A program made the translations under genes and the position numbers. 64,000 nt of DNA. Origin: Phyto melanocephala (lineage: Eukaryota; Arthropoda; Insecta; Diptera; Rhinophoridae). Position 1 is the stretch's first letter, and the number at the start of each line of letters is the position of its first letter. Positions 60,601 to 64,000 of the stretch are shown here, piece after piece. Under the pieces are notes generated by a model. The model saw nothing but the letters and a program-made list of their open reading frames with translations. It made no database searches and was not told where the DNA came from. Location: positions 119,672,284 to 119,736,283 of the forward strand of contig OW799234.1 of NCBI GenBank assembly GCA_941918925.1, written 5' to 3'.

Positions 60601-60992
60601 GAAATTATCAACCGATTGTATGGCCCAAGCCACTTGTTCAGCATGCTAAAAATTAGCAAAATTGTCAAATATTAGATATGATTTTATAATTCCATTTTCC
60701 ATTTTAAACTTGCCTGATCCTCAGTACGTTGTATTTGCTTACTAACCTCCTTGAGGCGTGATAAGACTTTTCGCTGTTTTTCACGCATCAAGGGGAAATC
60801 AACATTCGAAACTATTGGGGATGTTTGCACTACATCCCAGGCCTTTAAAACGGCCGATGTTACTTCTTTGACAACATGAATCACATCTAGGACGTCTTCA
60901 ATTAAGGCGGTGGAGTTTTTTGGTATTGAAACTAGTATAAGAGTGAAGAGCATAAAGCCCAGACATGACGACACAGTACTTTGCAGTTTCAT
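46227..60992 (-). CDS. gene B, distal-start isoform: large secreted protein, paralogue of gene A
   Basis: Exons 60714-60992, 60325-60645, 47910-48051, 47458-47813, 47298-47390, 47037-47167, 46585-46971 and 46227-46518 join in consistent phase to 666 aa. The start at 60992 (MKLQST...) is chosen over the upstream in-frame Met at 61061 because it begins the signal peptide and aligns with gene A. Exon boundaries and phases match gene A one to one. Shared motifs are LMDRLHL.MFG, IYSLYTDIALTELKGYTM, WRCDP, GYIENEVDM, GLRF..ANRVFHLQIQEGQL, VTGVRFRVV and HKGRPGFGGFLAPKLMTYDF. The first intron has a GC donor (CAG|GCAAGT). The 12.3-kb second intron holds an alternative first exon and several transposons. 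Confidence 0.8.
48052..49966 (-). other. gene B intron, right part: nothing recognised
   Basis: AT-rich intronic sequence between the shared exons and the MITE at 49967. The open frame at 48925-49128 has no supporting features. Confidence 0.45.
49967..50317. mobile_element. MITE with 22-bp perfect TIRs, next to an exon donor
   Basis: The ends AGCTTGGTTTTCACTATGTC and their exact inverse flank a 351-bp element bordered by direct TTA trinucleotides (49964-49966 and 50318-50320). This suggests a PIF/Harbinger-like insertion. The interior has several GACAACAAGTTGTC-type small palindromes. It ends 23 bp from the 3' boundary of the gene B proximal first exon (50341). Confidence 0.8.
50341..50886 (-). 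CDS. gene B, alternative first coding exon (proximal isoform)
   Basis: It codes for 182 residues with its own signal peptide (SKIIMLTTLLTVLTGLHTIV) and a helical, charged region. It ends ATGATG|GTTAGT in phase 0, exactly the phase needed to splice to the shared exon starting at 48051 (GCA TCC AAA). The joined isoform would be 648 aa. No convincing sequence similarity to the distal two-exon module is seen by eye, although both are about 180-200 residues, mostly helical and lie before the same junction. An independent short gene is the alternative: without splicing the frame stops three codons after the donor. Confidence 0.7.
51160..51180. repeat. (CT)n microsatellite
   Basis: A run of CT dinucleotides upstream of the gene B proximal start, at roughly 280 bp distance. 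Confidence 0.7.
51310..51580 (-). pseudogene. Tc1/mariner transposase relic, internally deleted
   Basis: The minus strand reads FHKRILFSDKAHFC (the catalytic-core start of insect Tc1/mariner transposases) and then, after a deletion, VYADKPETIDHLEDNIR (the C-terminal helix region), with frameshifts. The plus-strand open frame over the same stretch is a shadow. Confidence 0.55.
52040..52400 (+). mobile_element. INE-1-like element, 5' module only
   Basis: The hairpin TATACCCTTCACACAGTGAA/AAGGGTATA, CATTTCCGACTCCATTAA, a GTCTGTCAGTGTGTATGTTG block and GTTCGAATCCCAGTTAAG are present. The T-rich tract and 3' end are missing. Confidence 0.75.
52401..53175. other. intronic, nothing recognised
   Basis: AT-rich sequence within the long gene B intron; no gene or repeat end recognised. 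Confidence 0.4.
53176..53342. mobile_element. short MITE, family also at ~62245-62470
   Basis: TATCGATGGCCACAGTTAGA at the left pairs with the right end, reverse complement TATCGATGGTCACAAGTAGA. Both continue as AAGGCCCTAAC, giving roughly 31 bp with three mismatches. About 165 bp in all, non-coding. Confidence 0.75.
53343..54912. other. intronic, poly(A) tracts, nothing else recognised
   Basis: Poly(T) near 53501-53519 and a long poly(A) run interrupted by TT near 54617-54671. No gene recognised; the open frame at 54265-54498 is composed of low-complexity F/L codons. Confidence 0.45.
54913..55422 (-). mobile_element. INE-1-like element, near complete
   Basis: On the minus strand the TATACCCTTCACACAGTG hairpin, AAGGGTATATATAGGTTTGT, a shortened CCGTCCGTCCGTGTG run and TATACTGGTTAGAGTGAACG lead to CATCAAATCTCAGCTGAG, a short A/T tract and a degenerate terminal stem ending CTTGTTTG. 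The internal block is in the common orientation. Confidence 0.75.
55423..56024. other. intronic, nothing recognised
   Basis: AT-rich; no ORF or repeat end recognised. Confidence 0.4.
56025..56291. mobile_element. putative MITE
   Basis: CATAAATATATCGTCGCTGC at the left matches the right end, reverse complement CATAAAAATATATCGTCGCT. There is a 13-bp perfect core ATATATCGTCGCT. About 265 bp, non-coding. Confidence 0.6.
57105..57701 (+). mobile_element. non-autonomous Helitron, second family
   Basis: It starts TCTAATATATAAAATTCTCG and continues TGTCGTGGTGTTTGTG and GGCTTGACCGATTTTCATAA. It ends AACAACGTTTGTCGGGTCAA then CTAG|T. The TC start, ATATATAAAA-like leader and CTAG end fit a Helitron. 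The interior is non-coding, about 600 bp. Confidence 0.8.
57702..60324. other. gene B long intron, nothing recognised
   Basis: AT-rich with a (TA)n run at about 59447-59462 and scattered GTATGTACATAC-type stretches. The open frame 59396-59680 on the minus strand is low-complexity. No exon joining the gene B phases was found here. Confidence 0.45.
60325..60992 (-). CDS. gene B, distal N-terminal module (two exons, gene A-like)
   Basis: Exon 1 (60714-60992, 93 codons) holds the signal peptide and a helical segment ending QIQRTEDQ; gene A has EITLTEDK. Exon 2 (60325-60645, 107 codons) starts HAEQ (gene A HAEA). It includes HHQDKLETSTLLAFSEWTVS and LMDRLHLTMFG, and ends SYE|GTAAAA in phase 0. 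Identity to gene A is clear along the whole module, which shows this to be the ancestral N-terminus. Confidence 0.8.
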
Positions 60993-61076
60993 TTTGTCTA
61001 AAGATTTTGGTAAATTTGTGGTAAAAACCTTTTTTGAGTGTTTTGTAACACAGAAACTCACACAAAGAACACGTTT

Positions 61077-61085
61077 GATTTATAC
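61077..61085 (-). promoter_or_regulatory. TATA box of the gene B distal promoter
   Basis: Minus-strand GTATAAATC lies about 90 bp upstream of the chosen start at 60992. None is seen before the proximal start at 50886, so the two presumed promoters differ in type. Confidence 0.45.
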
Positions 61086-61143
61086 ACTTAAAATTAGCTT
61101 ATTTTTGTTGCTAATAATTTTCCTGCGTAATTTTTTAATTTAA

Positions 61144-62082
61144 TTTTATTTGTTACTTTTTTATAACTAAAGTTTACAAACTCCAGCAAATACACATATA
61201 TCTATTTTTATACACGTTAGTTTTGCTATTCATAAGCAAACATACATATTAAAACACTTGTTTTTCTTTTTTTTTTATCGTATGTAGTTTATATACTTAT
61301 ATGTATATCACTAGAGTCCGACTGCGTTGTGTGACTTGTTTTTAACGTCACCTCAATTCGAGTGTTAAAAATCATTTGACTCATTGTCTTTAACATTTTA
61401 TACTCCAAAGCAGTGATATTACTTTTATTGTGTTTGCATGTATATTAATATTTTTTGTTCTCTTGTATATTTAATAGATTCCAGGCATGGAAAACTAAGA
61501 TGTACATACGATAATAATCTTTTTCATAAAAGGTACTTTTTCGGGTTGTAATATGAAAGTACCAAATGATAAATTTTAACTTTACAACCATAATTATAGT
61601 TTTAAAGTTTACTTATTTTAAATAAATATTGTTTCTATTTTTTACGAGTCGTACAAGATATGCCAGATATTCACCACTTTCATGATTTTATTTTTTTTTT
61701 TTTTTTTTTTTGTAAAAAATGAGATAAACTTTAACAAAAAAAAACTTAAATTTGCTGCAAATATTATAATTATTTTCATATTAGCAGTTTCCTTAATTTA
61801 AAATTACTAAACAATATTAGGGTCAACAAAATTTAAATTTTAAATATATTGTATTATTTTAACTGTAAAAGTTATTTTGTGCAATAAAGGTTTTAATTTT
61901 GTGCCATTTTTATGTAATGCAAATATAAAAAAATTTGTATTTTTATTACTAAAGAAAATATTGCTTAAAAAATTCGCTAGAAAAACGAAAGAAATGACTA
62001 CGTTTTTCTTATAAAATGATGAGTGAATTTTTTTCGGTATATATTTTAAATAATAGATAAATATTAGCCTCTTGTAGTTCTA
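61144..62082. other. upstream of gene B, nothing recognised
   Basis: AT-rich, with a poly(T) run near 61689-61711. No gene recognised. Confidence 0.4.
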
Positions 62083-62527
62083 TACCTTTCATGATAGTTT
62101 AAAAGGGTATGTATATTTAAGTTTGTAATTTCTACAATATTTATGTGCGACCCTATAAAGTACATAAATATATTCTGAATTCTTATAGATATGCAAGTCG
62201 ATTTAGCTAAGATAACAACAAAATCTAGCGGTCGCTAATACATACTTATGTATGTATCGACGGTCACAGGTATTTTTTACGAAATTTATTTTTTTTTTTT
62301 AGTGATTTCAATACATTTTACACAAATACATCAAAAATAACAGTTTTACAAGCGTTTTTACAAAACCAGTTACATTATGATAATATACTTCTTACTAGAT
62401 TATTACCTTTTTCTGTAAAGCTACGATTATTAGAGCTAGGGCCTTTCCATCTGTGACCATCGATATGTACATGATGGTACAATACATATAATATTCAGCA
62501 TATCCGAATATAGCGCTCTTACTTGTT
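62083..62527 (+). mobile_element. old INE-1-like element with a MITE inside
   Basis: A 5' part (TTTAAAAGGGTATGTATATT, TGTGCGACCCTATAAAGTAC) and a 3' part (CATATCCGAATATAGCGCTC, CTTGTTT) are separated by a segment (about 62245-62470). That segment's ends, ATCGACGGTCACAG and, reverse complemented, ATCGATGGTCACAGATGG, match the MITE at 53176-53342. Confidence 0.55.
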
Positions 62528-62942
62528 TATTTTAAATGAAATGAATAAAATTTTCTAATTACATATATTTGTATTTTTCATTTCAAAAATTTTATTTTCC
62601 ATTTAACAAGTAATTTATCAATAATTTTTAAAATTTGGGATTTACTTTTTTGAAAAAAAAAAACTAAATTTTATGCTTGATTACAATTCTAGAATTTTTT
62701 GCTAGGGAGGTACAATTTCAAAAGCTCAAAATTCCATATACCATCTCTGTATGAATCTGCATTTTCTACTTTCGATTATTTTCTTTTTTTTGTATATCCC
62801 ATTTATTCAATTTATTTTTTATCATTTTTAAATATTAAACAATTATACAAATATAAAAAATGTATTTATTATTCTAAAAAACATTACGAAAGAATACGTT
62901 ACAAGCAACTTTTTTATGTTCTGCGAAAGAAATGGCAGATTT

Positions 62943-63052
62943 TTTTTTTCGTAAATGCATGCATTTTTAACAATGTATTAATATAAGACTCTTTTATCAG
63001 AAACTTAAGTCTGAGAACATTTAAAATAAGATGTAGGAAATTTTCTAATTTT
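62943..63052. repeat. ~110-bp direct repeat, left copy
   Basis: Begins TTTTTTTTTCGTAAATGCAT, includes TTAATATAAGACTCTTTTAT and AAACTTAAGTCTGAGAACAT, and ends GATGTAGGAAATTTTCTAAT. It is repeated with a few mismatches at about 63752-63868, on the other side of the INE-1-like element. Confidence 0.85.
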
Positions 63053-63751
63053 TATACCGTTCACCTGTGGTGCACAAGGGTATATATTGCTTTGTCATTC
63101 CGTTTGTAATTTCTACAATTTTCATTTCCGACCACATAAAGTATATATTTTCTGAAAGCTTATGAATAGAGGAGTCGATTAAGCCCTGACCGTTTGTCCA
63201 TGTGTTAGTTGAAATCAACTTTAAGAAGCAACCATATGTTCCTCAAATCTGCGTATGGTATCAATCTCTTGGAAATATCCGGGAATGAATCGCTATTGAA
63301 ATTCAGCACAATCGCCCATTAACTTTCTGAGATATGAGTAAAAAACCACGACCACCTCGTTTTTTTCACAATTACAACAACAACATACATACATATGCAT
63401 ATACTGGTTAGAGTAAACGTGGCATCGAATCCCAGCTTAGCCAAAAAAATTTTTTTTTTATATTATTTTTTTATTTTATATATTTATATATTTTTTTTAT
63501 TTAATATTTTATTTTTAAATTTTTTTTAATTGGTTTTTTGTTTTTTTTGTTTTTAATACATTTTTTTCTTATTTTTATTAATTATTTTTTTTTTTGGAAA
63601 CATACGTAAACTTAATTTATAACTCTGCAAGATGTTTTGTATATGTTTGTACGTATTTCATATGAGATGAATGGTGATACAAAAAATTGTTTTTGCATGA
63701 ATACACGTTGTGAAGGGTATATAAGATTCGCACAGCCGAATATATCACTGT
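63053..63751 (+). mobile_element. INE-1-like element flanked by a long duplication
   Basis: The 5' hairpin TATACCGTTCACCTGTGGTG leads to a CATTTCCGACCACATAAAG block and a single GTTTGTCCATGTG. Next come ACTGGTTAGAGTAAACGTGG with CATCGAATCCCAGCTTAGCC in the common orientation, then a T-rich tract. The 3' end, GGGTATATAAGATTCGCACA with a weakened stem, stops at CACTG and lacks TTACTTG. Confidence 0.8.
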
Positions 63752-63868
63752 TTTTTTTTTTTTTTTTTGTAAATGCATAAATTTTTAACAATGTCTTAAT
63801 ATAAGACTCTTTTTTTCAGAAACTTAAGTCTCAGAACATTTAAATTCAGATGTAGGAAATTTTCTAGT
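63752..63868. repeat. ~110-bp direct repeat, right copy
   Basis: A T-run, then GTAAATGCATAAATTTTTAA, TTAATATAAGACTCTTTTTT, AACTTAAGTCTCAGAACATT and AGATGTAGGAAATTTTCTAG. Same order and spacing as 62943-63052. Confidence 0.85.
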
Positions 63869-64000
63869 TTTTTAAATATCTATTATTGTTTTCCTGTAAT
63901 ATTAAATTTTTTGAAAATTTTTAAAGTTTGTGAATCACTTCTTTCATAAATAATGGAATATAATTCTGAAAATATTTGTGCTGGAAAAGTACAATTTCGA

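Noticed and set aside
61061..61061. Upstream Met of gene B (adds 23 residues before the signal peptide)
   Set aside because: It would place a polar, basic segment before the signal peptide and does not align with gene A, whose start matches the Met at 60992.

Overview
The window looks like nuclear DNA of a higher dipteran, probably a calyptrate fly (blowfly, house fly or flesh fly group). It is very AT-rich. Its genes have GT-AG and GC-AG introns and AATAAA signals. It is packed with small non-autonomous transposons, the most frequent being relatives of Drosophila INE-1/DINE-1 (Helentron-associated elements). The species call is inference; the intron-bearing genes and repeat types are read directly from the sequence.

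Layout. Positions 1-2150 hold a ~118-bp tandem repeat and the 5' end of a reverse-oriented Helitron. From 2.2 to 18 kb I see no convincing host gene, only INE-1-like elements, MITEs, Helitron pieces and a Tc1 transposase relic. From 18.2 to 29.4 kb there are three small single-exon genes for secreted six-cysteine proteins of one family (DUF725-like, tentative). The third carries a Ser/Thr-rich mucin-like insert built from 27-residue repeats. Between them lie an internally deleted Tc1/mariner element with INE-1-like elements nested inside it, a 1-kb TIR element and a canonical Helitron. From 30.6 to 33.2 kb there is a perfect hairpin MITE and a second Tc1/mariner relic interrupted by nested INE-1-like elements.

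From 33,356 to 35,035 (+) lie three exons of Ubr3, an N-degron-type E3 ubiquitin ligase, starting at the UBR box. The upstream exon(s) and roughly three quarters of the protein downstream are not in view, so the intron after 35,035 probably runs past the window's end. On the opposite strand, apparently inside that intron, are two tandem paralogues for large secreted proteins: gene A (35,954-38,647, 651 aa) and gene B (46,227-60,992). Both were rebuilt exon by exon with consistent phases. Gene B has two alternative N-terminal modules, each with its own signal peptide. Both splice in phase 0 to the same six downstream exons: a distal two-exon module homologous to gene A (predicted 666 aa) and a proximal one-exon module with no counterpart in gene A (predicted 648 aa).

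The most interesting signals are: the alternative-module architecture of gene B; two introns with GC donors, one in Ubr3 and one in gene B; INE-1-like elements whose internal cassette occurs in both orientations and which repeatedly insert into each other's T-rich tracts; and a ~110-bp direct duplication flanking one INE-1-like copy near the right end. Coordinates of repeat edges are approximate by a few bases.
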